A DNA stretch of 64,000 nt, from assembly GCF_010183535.1 (NCBI RefSeq), contig NC_071328.1:1426001-1490000 (forward strand). The letters run 5' to 3'. Both the position numbers and the translations under genes were made by a program. Within the stretch, counting starts at the first letter, position 1. Every line of letters starts with the position of its first letter. Positions 24,801 through 36,000 of this stretch are shown here, one piece after another. The stretch is from Caenorhabditis remanei (Eukaryota; Nematoda; Chromadorea; Rhabditida; Rhabditidae). The notes under the pieces were generated by a model. It saw nothing but the letters and a program-made list of their open reading frames with translations, ran no database searches and had not been told where the DNA came from.

Positions 24801-26176
24801 CAGTGTTTCTAACTGAAAATTGACCGATTTTCAGCCAAAAACATCCAAAAATAGTACGAAATATGTGATTTTTACGGTAAACTCGATTTTGAACGTAATT
24901 TAATTCTGGTCAGATCAAAAACTCGCTAAAAACTTTAAATTTTCACTTTCAAAGTGTCAAAAATGAAAATTTCAACACGAATTTGATAAGATAAGAGCTC
25001 GGTTTTTTCTCTACACCAGAGTTTAAGAACTTTCTGGTATGCTGATTTCAAAAATTCTAATTTTTTTTTAAATTTTTGAAATCAGTAGATCAAAAAATGC
25101 CAAAACTCCAATGTATAGAAAAAAACCAAACAGATATCAAATTTATGCTGAAAACTTCATTTTTGAATGTTTGAAAGTGAAAATTTAACGATTTCAGCAA
25201 ATTTTTGATCTGATTAGAGTTAAATTGCGTTCAAAATCGAGTTTACCGTAAAAATCACATATTTTTCGCTATTCTTGGAGATTTTCGGCTGAAAATCCGT
25301 CAATTTTTAGTTAGAAACACTGCAATAATGACACATTTGCTGGAAACATGGTTTTTAGACATTCTAGACTGAAAATTGACTGAAAATTAGAAATTTCGGC
25401 CTCTAAACTGACGAATCGTTCAAAATTGATTTTTCCGTAAAAATCACATATTTTTCGCTATTTTTGGAGATTTTTGGCTGAAAATCCGTCAATTTTCACC
25501 CGAAATTACTGTAAAAATGACATTTTAGACTGAAAATTGACTAAAAAGAGCGATTTTTGACCTCTAAACTATTGAATCGTTCAAAATAAAATTTTCCGCA
25601 AAAATCTCAAATTTCGCACTATTTTTAGAGGTTTTTGGCTGAAAATCGGTCAATTTTCAGCCAGAAATCCCTAAAAACACAGAAAACTTAGTTTTTGGTC
25701 ATTTTGGAGCTAAAATTGACTAAAAATGTGCAATTTTTGTCTCTAAACTGCTGAATCGTTCAAAATCAAGTTTTCCGTAAAAATCACATATTTTGTACTA
25801 GTTTTGGGGATTTTTAGCTGTAAATCCGTCAATTTTCAGCCAGAAACACCCGAAATTACTGTAAAAGTGACATTTTAGACTCAAAATTGACTGAAAATTA
25901 GCAATTTTGGCCTCTAAACTGCTGAATCGTTCAAAATCGAATTTCCCGCAAAAATGAGATATTTTGCACTATTTTTGGAGGTTTTTGGCTGAAAATCGGT
26001 CAATTTTCAGTTTTTTACGCATTTTGAGCCAAAATTGGCTGAAAATTAGCGTTTTTTTCACTGAAAATGTCAATTTTCAGCTCAATTTTCTCGTTTTAAG
26101 AACTCATTTTCAATTCAATATACTCACGCTGCACAAAATCGCACAACTCCTGAATCGTACTCCTTGACATTGACAT
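15804..26176 (-). CDS. crml-1: CARMIL homologue (capping protein regulator, leucine-rich repeats)
   Basis: Eight exons on the minus strand: 26128-26176, 24391-24508, 23311-23534, 22079-22478, 19677-19889, 19389-19464, 17034-18925 and 15804-15978. They join in frame to 1,048 residues. Residues ~1-130 correspond to the PH-like domain. The segment REEVSWDVEKIY...DFSHLLPKDLLPI (exon 4) closely matches human CARMIL1, and leucine-rich repeats follow to about residue 640. The helical dimerisation region comes next, then a low-complexity proline/serine tail. At about residues 873-885 the tail contains LSHLQKARPRKR, which fits the capping-protein interaction motif (LxHxxxxRPxK). CARMILs bind actin capping protein and control lamellipodia; C. 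elegans CRML-1 acts in cell and axon migration. The start uses the first of two ATGs three codons apart. All introns are rich in palindromes; the ferrochelatase-like gene follows 1.0 kb downstream on the same strand. Confidence 0.93.
16050..17000. repeat. Tandem hairpins of the CTAGGCCA repeat in the last crml-1 intron
   Basis: At least four head-to-head pairs of GGCCGAACTTTTTCTGTT / TTCTAGGCCAGCGGTCTCAA are stacked in this intron, each able to fold back on its neighbour. There is no coding signal. Similar pairs occur in introns of the ferrochelatase-like gene (10590-11120). Confidence 0.65.
18995..19375. repeat. Palindromic element in crml-1 intron 6
   Basis: The arms contain GTTGCAAGTGCGCTCCACCG-type ends, GTGGGCGGAGCCTA and AAACGTCTCGGTTTTGAAAC in inverted order. 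The palindrome fills almost the whole 463-bp intron between exons 6 and 7. Confidence 0.6.
19962..20256. repeat. ~290-bp palindromic MITE, family A (copy 2)
   Basis: It has the same arms as the copy at 1829-2120: CAACTGCG(C/T)CCCACCGCAA, AACGAGAGAGTAT, GCGAAACAGATTTTCACC. The left end reads TTAGCGGCCCACC. The right end reads AATTGCTCCGAATAG and matches the left end of copy 3, so two terminus variants exist. It lies in crml-1 intron 4. Confidence 0.7.
20330..22040. repeat. Large palindrome (~900 bp without its insertion)
   Basis: The outer arms (about 20330-20547 plus 21339-21500, against 21640-22040) pair through GTGGGCGGAGC, ATGATGAAACTGCAG, AGATCTGATCAGTTATCGG and GTTGGGGGTGAAAGTTTGTG. The left arm is interrupted at AATTTTAATAAAA by the 786-bp element at 20548-21333. 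The uninterrupted right arm shows the original target. It lies in crml-1 intron 4. Confidence 0.75.
20548..21333. mobile_element. CACAGTCTCCCAG palindrome (copy 1), 5-bp TSD
   Basis: The 786-bp element begins CACAGTCTCCCAG and ends with the exact inverse. The two ~390-bp arms are nearly perfect inverted copies. The 5-bp duplication TAAAA flanks it (20543-20547 and 21334-21338), confirmed by the uninterrupted target in the other arm of the surrounding palindrome. It encodes no transposase. Copy 2 is at 31232-32018. Confidence 0.85.
22748..23113. mobile_element. GGAAGTC hAT-like element (copy 2), inside another palindrome
   Basis: The ends CAGAGTTGCATGGAAGTG and GCGCAACTCTG and the inner GGAAGTC repeats match 13806-14188. 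The surrounding sequence (about 22625-22747 and 23114-23220) is itself an inverted repeat of the GATGGAGCGCACTTTCAT type seen at 9207-9866. The immediate flanks (CTCCAGAG and CAGCACAT) do not show a clear duplication. It lies in crml-1 intron 3. Confidence 0.65.
23541..24370. repeat. Tandem CTAGGCCA repeat array in crml-1 intron 2
   Basis: About a dozen ~65-70 bp units follow each other, each with CATGGCCTAG, TTTCCCAAATTCGGATT, TAGGCCA(G/C)GACAG and TTTTCATGAAAAAC. Larger blocks of about 255 bp are repeated (compare 23620-23870 with 23880-24130), so the array has a higher-order period. It fills the intron. Confidence 0.75.
24560..26070. repeat. Inverted repeat of tandem ~200-bp monomers, crml-1 intron 1
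   Basis: Monomers with CTGAATCGTTCAAAATCGA, GTAAAAATCACATATTTT and CCGTCAATTTTCAGCCAGAA occur about four times in one orientation (25200-26050) and at least twice in the opposite one (24590-24900). They face each other around a centre near 25068. Almost the whole 1.6-kb first intron is this structure. Confidence 0.65.
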
Positions 26177-26561
26177 TTTGTTCTTATATTGTTATGTGTG
26201 ATATATATTTCAGCGAACAGTCATCTACTCGAACTGCAATTTTATATCTTCTTAGCAGGTGTTAAAAGTTTTTGTGAACGAAAAAAGCAAGAAAAATGAG
26301 TCATCGGAGTGTGTGGAAAACCGGGGAGGGGACACCAATGATACACAACAATGAGGGAGAGATAGGTTAGGTGAGGAGACGCAGAGAAAACGAGGAAGAG
26401 ATGGGAGAGAGAGTGTGGCGCCGAGAGAGAGGCTAGACATTAGCAGTCCTTTATGTCCTCAAATTGACAGATGGATGGAGAACGGGAGAGAGGAGAGAGA
26501 GAGAATGACCGTCACAATTTATATGTGTATACTGATAAAGAACAGCACACTCTCACTAGGG

Positions 26562-26896
26562 AATGTTCCAGACCTAACTCGGGCTTTCAAATTGGCTCAT
26601 ATCCTTTAAGGTACTTCTCAACACGCTGATTTTGAATATGTACTCCAACTATGCAGAACGGCGTCATTTCCAGTACAAAAATTGCATTTTTCGAGAAAAA
26701 TTGGGTCTAAAATAGATTTTAAGTCTCTTGAAAACTGCAATTTTTGTACTGGAAATTACTTTAAATGTATATATCTCAGTTCAATGAGACGTTCTGCAAA
26801 AATGGAGTACATATTCAATATCAGCGTGCTGAGACGTACCTTATAGGATAGGAGCCAATTTGAAAGCCCGAGTTAGGTCTGGAACATTCCCTAGGC
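26562..26896. repeat. AATGTTCCAGAC palindromic element (copy 2)
   Basis: The ends CTAGGGAATGTTCCAGACCT and its inverse enclose arms with GGGCTTTCAAATTGGCTCAT and CAGAACG. The loop is shorter than in the copy at 11190-11689. It is non-coding. Confidence 0.7.
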
Positions 26897-27117
26897 AGTC
26901 TCAGTTTTATGAGGAAGATGCTTGTCTTGGAGACATACAAAATCGACCTCATGGTGACGGAGAGTTTGAGGAATATCTCCCGGAAGAATGAGGTGTTCCT
27001 AAGCGCGCTCTAGTGGACTACTAACCTATTTATATAATTCTATTCGAATATCCCGCAAACTTTCAGTCTGAAAAATGCTGAAAGTGTGATCATGGCCGAA
27101 CTTTTTCTTTTCGTGTT

Positions 27118-27394
27118 TTATTAGCAGAGCAATTTCGTTACAACTGCGCCCCGCCGCAAACGAGAGAGTATCGGCGAGACACGCAGAGTTTTTTTCTGGC
27201 GCGAAACAGACTTTCACCATTTTTGATCTATTTTCACAAGTTTTAATTAAAAATTTGCCATTTTCCGAGAGAAAATTATGCAAAAATTGGTCAAAAACGG
27301 TGAAAATCTGTTTCGCGGCAGAAAAAACTCTGCGTCTCTCGCCGATACTCTCTCGTTTGCGGTGGGGCGCAGTTGTAAGAAGGCGTGGGCCGCT
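27118..27394. repeat. ~280-bp palindromic MITE, family A (copy 3)
   Basis: The ends read TATTAGCAGAGCAATTTCGT and GGCGTGGGCCGCTAATAG. The arms contain GCGAAACAGA, TTTTCACC and CTGCGTCTCTCGCCGATACT in inverted order. The TA at both borders fits a TA target site. Confidence 0.7.
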
Positions 27395-27881
27395 AATAGG
27401 TCAGCGATCTCAAGGCGAAAGAAATGGCCTAGAAACCCGATCATAAAAAGTTCGGCCATGATCCTAACCACATTTGAGAATTTTTTGGACTGAAAACTCG
27501 CGTTTTTGGAAAATACAGAATTGTCACGTTTTCAACTCACTAATCATATCAGTTTTGGCTGAAAACCGTCTAAAACTGGCATGAAAAAACTCAAAATTGG
27601 TCATAACAGCTGGAAAGCTGGAATTCACTTTTTCAGCTAGTTTCAGCTTTTCATCGACCAAAGTTCAGATGACCGAGTTAACGAAGACAGCGTGAAATTC
27701 GAAAAAGAAACTCGGAAACGACCGTACTAAACAGTGGATGAACACGGAAACTGACTATGAGACCTAATGTTATGATCTCCAGAAAAACACGTAAAATTTA
27801 AAGTAGATCAAAAAATCTAAGTAAGATAAAAACGTTTTGACCATTCGCAAGTCTAGGATTAAAATGGTATTGTGATGACTA

Positions 27882-28002
27882 TTATCGGAATAAAAAAGTT
27901 TCGACATTTTTTCTTACGACAAAATGCAGACTCAGTGCAAAATTACTACTGAGTCTGCATTCTGACTAGAGAAAAAATGTCGGAACTTTTTTATTCCGAT
28001 AA
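27882..28002. mobile_element. 121-bp hairpin element flanked by TA
   Basis: The ends TTATCGGAATAAAAAAGTT and the inverse AACTTTTTTATTCCGATAA pair over ~50 bp through CGACATTTTTTC and ATGCAGACTCAG, with a small loop at 27935-27945. TA occurs on both sides. The termini resemble those at 30749-30858. Confidence 0.7.
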
Positions 28003-28654
28003 TAGAAAACTCAAATTTACTGAAAATTTGGTCCTCACTATTCACGAATTCGGTGGTCGGTGGTGTGCCTTGTTTTTGAGTTTTGCAGGTCTGAAAAGAA
28101 CTGCAAATAATGCGCCTTTAACACCACCCGGCAAGTGTAACCGATAATAACCATTTTCGAAATACACACAAAAATTTCCAGATTTTTCAGATTTTTCAGC
28201 CAAAACCATCTCAAAACTTATCAAGTAAGCGTGAAATTCAATGTCAATGTCATTGCGTGTGTGTGTGTGGCACAGACACATATTTAACAATAAAACTTCT
28301 GAGTCACCTATATATATATTCTCTTCACAACTTCTTCATCGTTTCGTAATATTTGATCATGAGACACCAAGAGAGACAAGCTGACTGGGCGAATGGAATT
28401 GACCCAGTTAGTACGAATTTTGAAATGATTTTCCCATGATTTTGGGACAAAATACTGATTTCCAGAAGAAAAATGAGGTCATAACGACTGTAACACGTTA
28501 TCAGCTAGACATAAATTATGTCAATATGGGACGGAGGTTGGAACGAGTCATATATATAGAAGTCAATATGAGTCAGGCTGTTCGATCAACAGGTATTCTG
28601 TTTAGTTCTAGAAAGTTCTTGTTAGACTCCGCCCCCTTTGTTAGGGTAATGGTC

Positions 28655-28914
28655 TTAAAGGGGGACTGCGGTATTCCAAAAATTGAGATTTTTTGATATA
28701 GATCGACTCAGAATTTTGCGGAAAAGAGAAAAGTCTCTTGGAGTCAGGTCCGAAAACACGGCGAGAGGCCCTTTTTTGACACTTTGAGGCCTCATAACTC
28801 GTTTCAGACGAATGTTCGGACCTGGCTCGAGACTTTTCTTTTTTCCACAAAATTCTGAGTCGATTCATATAAAAAATTTCGATTTTTGGAATACAGTATT
28901 CCACCTTTAAGGGA
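28655..28914. repeat. 260-bp inverted repeat in the crml-1/xpa-1 intergenic region
   Basis: The arms contain AAAGGGGGACTGCGGTATTC, ATCGACTCAGAATTTTGCGG and AAGTCTCTTGGAGTCAGGTC, mirrored on the right. The flanks both contain an AGGG(T)AATGGTCTT block, which could be an imperfect target duplication. Confidence 0.6.
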
Positions 28915-30748
28915 ATGGTCTTTTATTGATTTTTTAGCCTTATTGTGGTATAAGTAAGCGTTCAAAATAGGAGGACAACGAGATAAAGATATTGGTGGAA
29001 TTATAGAGTCCCAGTGGGACCTCGAGATGAGGAGACCCCACACATATGCTAATTAGGAAATTAATTGTTTTTCGGTGGAAGAGAAGAGGATGGGGAGATG
29101 GGGAGATGAATTGTCTCAGTTTCTATATGCACGTCACCCATCTTGCAACCGCGCTCTACCGAAACCAAAGGAAATTGTGTGCGAAATTAAGAGAAGCAGA
29201 GGAAAAGAGACATTTTTCAAGGGCATTTCGGTAGAGCGCAGTTGTATGAACTGTGAAGAGCTAATATAAGTTCAGAAATAATAAATTCTGATTTTTTTCA
29301 AAATTTCAAAAAAAAATCTGTTCATTTTGAAGCTGTTGGGGATTTGAAGATAGATTCGGAATCCTCACGACGTCAGCTATCCAGTCATATAGGTTTTAGG
29401 CTGGAATATAAGATTTTTTTTAAAAAGTCGAAATCGCTGAAAATTGTTCAGAATCGTTGAAAAATGAGTTCAGAATCAGAGAAAGCGTGGAAATTTTCGA
29501 AAAGCCTACTGGAAATCGGTAAAATTCTATCATAAACTTGAAATGTGCGCATTACTTCAAAAACTGACTAAAAATGCATTGTGCGAAAACCTAAAACCCT
29601 TAAAAAAAGGTTTTCAAGATTGAAAAACTCAAAAACGCTAAAAATCAGAGAAAAAGGGACATTTTCAAGGGGATTTCGGTGGAGCGCAGTTGTAAGAGAG
29701 GTACCAACCTCTTACAACTGCGCTCCACTAAACAATTTTCTTCTGTTTCGGTAGAGCGCGATTGCAACAAGCGTGTAACTATCCTACAAACTGTCAAGGA
29801 CGCCAAAAACCCTCAAAATAAACTCAGAAACGGGGGAAAATCCGGAAAAATTGTTCAAAATTCCTTGAAATGTTCGAAAAACTCTCAAAAAGTGAAAACC
29901 TTCAATTTTCTCAAACTTCCACTCAAAATATTCCATTCCGTCACTTCTCTTCAAGCGACTTATGTGCTTACGAAGACGGAGGAACAAGGAGAGAAATGTT
30001 GTTGTGTCTCCAGAAGAGAAAACAAGGAAGACGTCGGGGAAGACGTGGAGGATGATAATAGAAAACGAGGTGGTCCCCCATTTCGCCTCCACACTCCCAA
30101 TGCTCTTTTCATCGGGGAGAAGACTCAGACGAACGGGCGGTGCACCACCAATTGGAGCACACTCGATGCTCTCTCCACGGAGCACTAATTTGAATGAATC
30201 AACCGCTTTTGAGGGGAAGAAGAAAGTAGTAACTGGTGTGGGGCTCTCGTATAAAAGTCGAATTGAACGGCGACGGAAATGTGTCTGCGTCTCTCGCTCT
30301 CTCGCTCCCTCGTTCGAAAGTAAATACTTATATGGGGGTGACTTTGTTTGTGTGACGGAAACTGACGGAAAGCGTTTTGTGATGTTGCGCTCGTTGACGA
30401 TGATGAACACTTGCATCGTTTGGGAGAGAAAATTCTAGAAATGTTGGTTTTGGTGTGGATTTACGGGCGTAAGTCTACACTAAATTTGGCATTTACAGCA
30501 GGATTTCTCTCAAAAATCGGTAAAAACTCATTTTTTAGCCAAAAAAAACTGAATTTTACCGAATTTTAAACTATTTTAGGGTAAAAACTTATGGAAAGGG
30601 TCACAAATTCGTTTTTTGAGCTAGTAGCACTTCTTACACCCGCGCTCTACCGAAACCTTGAATGCGAAATTGAGAGACTCAGAGAAAAAGAGACATTTTC
30701 AAGGACATTTCGGTGGAGCGCAGTTGTAAGAAGCGTCCCGTGCTAATA

Positions 30749-30858
30749 TTGTCGAAATAAAAAAAGTGATACCCGGTGTTTGCGGACTCAATGCTAATTT
30801 TTAATAATTTTGCATTGAGTCCGCAAACACCCGGGTATCACTTTTTTTATTTCGACAA
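30749..30858. mobile_element. 110-bp near-perfect hairpin flanked by TA
   Basis: The stem of ~48 bp starts TTGTCGAAATAAAAAAAGTG and continues through ATACCCGG(G)TGTTTGCGGACTC. The loop is about 15 bases. TA flanks both ends (30747-30748 and 30859-30860), and the left TA is shared with the end of a family-B MITE. A transcript would form an almost uninterrupted double-stranded stem. Confidence 0.75.
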
Positions 30859-31231
30859 TAGCTTGTTTTAGAAAATTAATGAATTTTATATGTGAATTTA
30901 CAGTGTAAATACAGTAAGTACACATGGAAAAAACTAGTCTTGGTGTGAATTTACGGCGTAAATCGACACTAGAAACGATTTCGCGCTTTTCAGACCCCAA
31001 ATTTTAAAATGTGTGTTGGAGAAAGTGCGCTCTACTGAACTCTGCTAAAACAACGCATATTTTTAACGGAATACCATTTGTCAAAGCTATGCAAACGCGC
31101 TCTAATAATAATTTTTGAAGTTTTTGCTACAAATTCCTGTTCTGGGGACTAAATAATTTTTTAAGACTCGAAAAACGAAAAATACTAAACTTTTGGAACA
31201 AATAGAAAATTCTCAAAATTTTTAGATTTCA

Positions 31232-32018
31232 CACAGTCTCCCAGCCTCCGAAAACGAACTGCAAGGAAATTTTTGATCTACCCTCATGAAACGAAAATTT
31301 TGAGAAATTAGCAGGTCTAAAACGTTATTTTTTTGATTTTTAGAGTAAAGCTGCAAGTCAGGAATGATAAAATTCAAGTTTTAGAATTATTCTGAGAGCA
31401 TTATCCACCCATTCAATCCAAAAAATCCTGGTTTTATATACTTTTTCAGGTCGAAATGGCAATTTTTCATTTTGATTTTGGAAAAATCTACGGGATTTGT
31501 TCATTTCTCAACATAATCCAACGAATGATAGCTCGAAATGTGCTCCGGAGATTTGTACACATTTCTGTAGGACGGTTTTTCAATTCGCTCATTAGTTTTC
31601 GAGAAAATAACAAAAAATCGAAAAAAATTCAGAATTTGATCGATTTCTCGAAAACTAATGAGCAAATTGAAAAACCGTCCTACAGAAATGTGTACAAATC
31701 TCCGGAGCACATTTCGAGCTATCATTCGTTGGATTATGTTGAGAAATGAACAAATCCCGTAGATTTTTCCAAAATCAAAATGAAAAATTGCCATTTCGAC
31801 CTGAAAAAGTATATAAAACCAGGATTTTTTGGATTGAATGGGTGGATAATGCTCTCAGAATAATTCTAAAACTTGAATTTTATCATTCCTGACTTGCAGC
31901 TTTACTCTAAAAATCAAAAAAATAACGTTTTAGACCTGCTAATTTCTCAAAATTTTCGTTTCATGAGGGTAGATCAAAAATTTCCTTGCAGTTCGTTTTC
32001 GGAGGCTGGGAGACTGTG
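31232..32018. mobile_element. CACAGTCTCCCAG palindrome (copy 2), 5-bp TSD
   Basis: This 787-bp element has the same termini and arms as 20548-21333 and is flanked by the exact duplication TTTCA (31227-31231 and 32019-32023). Its two 97-residue open frames, one per strand, are the same peptide read from the two arms, and are not evidence of a gene. The arms show few differences from each other and from copy 1. Confidence 0.85.
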
Positions 32019-33069
32019 TTTCAAGAAATAATTTCGGATCTTATCAATCGAGCGCGTTTGCGCATATTTGAGAAAGCAAAGAAAACTAAAACTCGAAAAG
32101 AACAGTTACTTTTCAAAAACAAATTGATTTTTAGGCATGGTTATCAAAGGAGCGCATTTGCACATATCTGAGAAGTTACGTTTCAAAACATCGAATTTTA
32201 AGCAATATTTCGCAAAATTATTTAAAAAAATTATCAAGGGAGCGTGATTTCACAGGGAAAAAGTTTTTTTTCGATTTTTTTGAGAAAATATAGTTTTTCA
32301 ACGAAAAAACCATAAAATCGATATTTTCGATTGTTTAAAAAGTGAAAAATCACTAGAGCATGGAGAAAACAAAACAAGATGAGTAGTCTCCCCGGGGCAG
32401 GTGTAGAAAACGTCCGATTCGTCTCTCTTCTCATTTTTTGTTTTGTTTGGCGCCACTAAACACACACAGAGACACTCCTCCAAATATAGGCAATAGACTG
32501 TATTGTGTTCAGGAGAAAATAGAGAAAATGGAGAGGACATGTCGAAATTTTTTGGAAAATTTTTTGGGAGAGTGTTCCGGTTGAAATGAATGAACAAAAA
32601 GTGTCAAAATCGATTCGATGGACTCTTTTTCCCGGGATCGCAGGAATGAGTTATTACTAACGGAGATAGCCCGTTTGGCCTAGATTCTCGTAGCGGAACG
32701 AATGCAATTAGATATGTCATCTTTTGTTGTGTTCTTCTACTGGTTAGTCGGTGGAATTTACGAAAAAAAACGGAAAAAAACGAAGAAAATACGATTAAAT
32801 CGATAAAAATGACAAGAAATTATTCGAAAAACCGCCAGAAAAATAAAAATTACAGTAAGATTCGGAGATTAAAGGCGCATCACTGAAAACTTTTCGGCGA
32901 GTCTTGACGAGAAAATCCGCGGCCGTGTACTCCTCGTGGACAAAACAAATAAAAGATTTTTTGCACAAAGTTTTCGAAATTCCTCAATTTTAACCGATTT
33001 TCGTGATTTTTTCGAGTTTTTTACTTTACTTTTTGTAAATTTTACGAAAAAATCAACTAAAATCAATAA

Positions 33070-33078
33070 TTTTTGCAG
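33070..33078 (+). promoter_or_regulatory. Possible spliced-leader acceptor of xpa-1
   Basis: TTTTTGCAG lies five bases before the ATG at 33084, with no upstream in-frame start. The distance and sequence fit a trans-splice acceptor. Confidence 0.45.
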
Positions 33079-33083
33079 AAAAA

Positions 33084-36000
33084 ATGCCGAAACGAGGCTA
33101 CAATCCATCGGCCAGTGAGGAGGACAAAATTCCCATTGTTGAGAAGCTTTACAGGTGATTTTTTCGAGATTTTCAATGAATTTTGTTGATTTTCAGAGAG
33201 AATCAAGAGTCCGATTTCGTTGGTGGCGGTTTTTGTGACGATGACGATGAAGTGCAGGAGAGAAGAGAGCAGATCTCAGAGATGAGACAGAAACGTACGG
33301 GAAAACGTGATAAAATTGGGAAAAATGCTTGTTTTAGTTGAGAAAAGCGAGAAAATGAAAGAAATCACGAGAAAATGCTGAAAATTTCATTGAAAATCAA
33401 AAAATTTTAGTGAAAAAAGTGGTTTTGGAGGTTTTAAAATAGTTCTGAGCCGGATTTTCGGCATATTTTTTCAAAATTTCTAAAATTCTGAGAAAAACCT
33501 TTGTAAACTCCAATTTCCTGTCATTTTCGGACTATTTCTCTCTACTTTTTGGTTGAAATTCTCTCCAAGACACGAATTTCCGAAATTTCGATTCAAAATT
33601 GCGATTTTTCTGTGAAAAACACATCAAATCAGTCATTTTTGGTTGTAAAAACCAGAAAAATAACATGAATCCCGAGAAAATGCTGAAAATTTCATTGAAA
33701 ATCGAAAATTTAGTGAAAAAAAAGTGGTTTTGGAGGGATGTGAGACGAATTTTTTATATCTTTTTTGAAAAACTAGCTCATTTTACCTGAAAACTCACTC
33801 AAACCCCACAAATCATGAAAAAATAGTGATTTTCCTGTTAAAAACATCCAAAATCATGGAAAAATTCCTGAAATTCGATAAAATCTGGCATTTTAGCTGG
33901 AAAATGGTGAAATTTTTTATTTTTTGTGTCCAATTCCGCGTTTCCGCGAATTTTTTTGGTGTTTTTTGCTATTTTTCTTGTTGGATGCCTTAAAACAAGG
34001 GATTTGGACACAAAAAACCAACTTTTCCACCATTTTCCAGCTCAAATGTCAGATTTTATCGAATATCTTAAATTTTTCCGCTATTTTGGGTGTTTTTTAC
34101 AGGAAAATCACTACTTTCACATAATTTGCGGGGGTTGCGTTAGTTTTTTTTAGGTAAAACGAGCTAATTTAAAAAAAAAAGATGACGAAAATCCGTCTCA
34201 GATACCTCCAAAACCTATTTTTTCACTAAAATTTCGATTTTCAGTAAAATTTTCAGCATTTTTTTCGTGGTTCCAGTCAGTTTTCTCGTTTTCTTTAACC
34301 AAAAATGACCGATTTGATGTGTTTTTCACAGGAAAATCGCAATTTTGGATTGAAATTTCGAAAATTCGTGTCTTGGAGAGCATTTCAACCAAAAAGTAAA
34401 GAGAAATAGCCCGAAAATTACAGAAAATTGGAGTTTACAAAGGTTTTTCTCAGAATTTTAGAAATTTTGAAAAAATATGCCGAAAATCCGGCTCAGAACT
34501 ATTTTTAGCGCAAAAAAAACCTCCACAGCCACTTTTTTCACTAAATTTTCCATTTTCCACCCAAAAACCGTATTTCTCTCAAAAACACCTCAAATCACTC
34601 ATTTTTTGGCCATTTTCTACCATTTTTTCCACAAAATCCCCTCCAAACCGTGAGAAATATAGATTTTTAACTGAAAAGTAGTACTTCTCAGCTCATTTCG
34701 ATTCTAGACGAAATTCGTTAATGGATTCTGAATCCTGACGTCTTCAGCTTTCCAGTCGTATAGATTTACTCTAGAAATTCCAGTTTTTGGATTGGAAACT
34801 GCATTTGAAACACTAAAATATCTGAGATTCTGAGTAAAACCTGTGAAAACGCCGATTTTCTGTCATTTTTGGGCTATTTCTCTCTATTTTTTATTAAAAT
34901 CCTTTCTAAAACTTGAATTTCCAAATTTAAATTCAAAATTGCGGTTTCCCTGTGAAAAACACCTCAAATTTGTCATTTTTGGGCCATTTTCCACCATTTT
35001 TCCTCAAAAATTCCCTCTAATTTCGCAGGCGCCGACGCAATCCACAGCTCCGTGAAGGCGCCCGATTATTCGATAAAATCTAACATTTGCGCTGAAAAAT
35101 AGTAGAACATGTTGTTCTTTATGCTTTTTTTCAAGTTGGATACATTAAAAACAAGAAAACGCCGATTTTTGATAAAATTAGCTCAAATTCGAGTAAATTT
35201 TCTCCACTTTTTGATCAAAATCTTGTCCGAAACACGAAGTTCCGATGTTTCAATTCAAAATTGCGGGTTTCCTTTGAAAAACACTTCAAATTAGTCATTT
35301 TTGAGTAATTTTATATCATTTTTCCTTAAAATTCCCTCCACACCGTGAGAAATATAGATTTTTCAACTGAAAGTCGTACTTCTCAGCTCATTTCGATTCT
35401 AGACGAAATTTGTTAACGGATTCTGAATCCTGACGTCTTCAGCTTTCCACTCGTATAGAATTAGGCTACAAATTTCAGTTTTTGGGGTGGAAACTGCATT
35501 TGAAACATTAAAATATCTGAAATTCTGGAAAAACCTGTGTAAATGCGAATTTTCTGTCAATTTTGAGATTATTTTCGCTACTTTTCGATCAAAATTGCGT
35601 TTTTCCTTTGAAAAACACCTCAAATCACTCAATTTTTGGCCATTTTCTACCATTTTTCCTTAAAATTCCAGGCGCCGACGCAATCCACAGCTCCATGAAG
35701 GCGCCCGATAATTGTGAGAAATGTGATAAGTTATTGATGGACAGTTGGCTATGGGAACGATATAATTGTGCAGTTTGTGATGCGTGTCGAGATGATAAAG
35801 GAGAACATAAACTACTGGCAAGAACTGAAGTCAAAACGACATATTTGCTGAAAGACTGCGATTTAGACCTCCGAAAACCGCCGCTCCGTTATTGGGCGAA
35901 GAAGAATCCACATAATCCCAGATACGGAGATATGAAGTTGTATTTGAAGTGTCAGGTCCGTATTGGAGAAGGTTTTTTGACTGAAAATCCCGATGCTTCG

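Larger units (their letters stand above)
26177..33083. other. Intergenic region between divergent crml-1 and xpa-1
   Basis: I find no gene here. Open frames of 210 residues (30416-29784, minus) and 158 residues (29962-30438, plus) overlap each other on opposite strands. They lack resemblance to known families and supporting splice sites. The region contains GA-rich DNA (26290-26510), palindromes listed separately, and an AT-rich stretch with CTATATATATATTC at 28307-28320. Confidence 0.6.

Noticed and set aside
29784..30438. Overlapping 210-residue (minus) and 158-residue (plus) open frames
   Set aside because: They lie antisense to each other, show no familiar domain, and have no supporting splice pattern or leader acceptor. 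The minus frame runs through low-complexity DNA at its end.
31456..31794. Two identical-looking 97-residue frames on opposite strands
   Set aside because: They are the same peptide read from both arms of the 787-bp palindrome; a by-product of symmetry.
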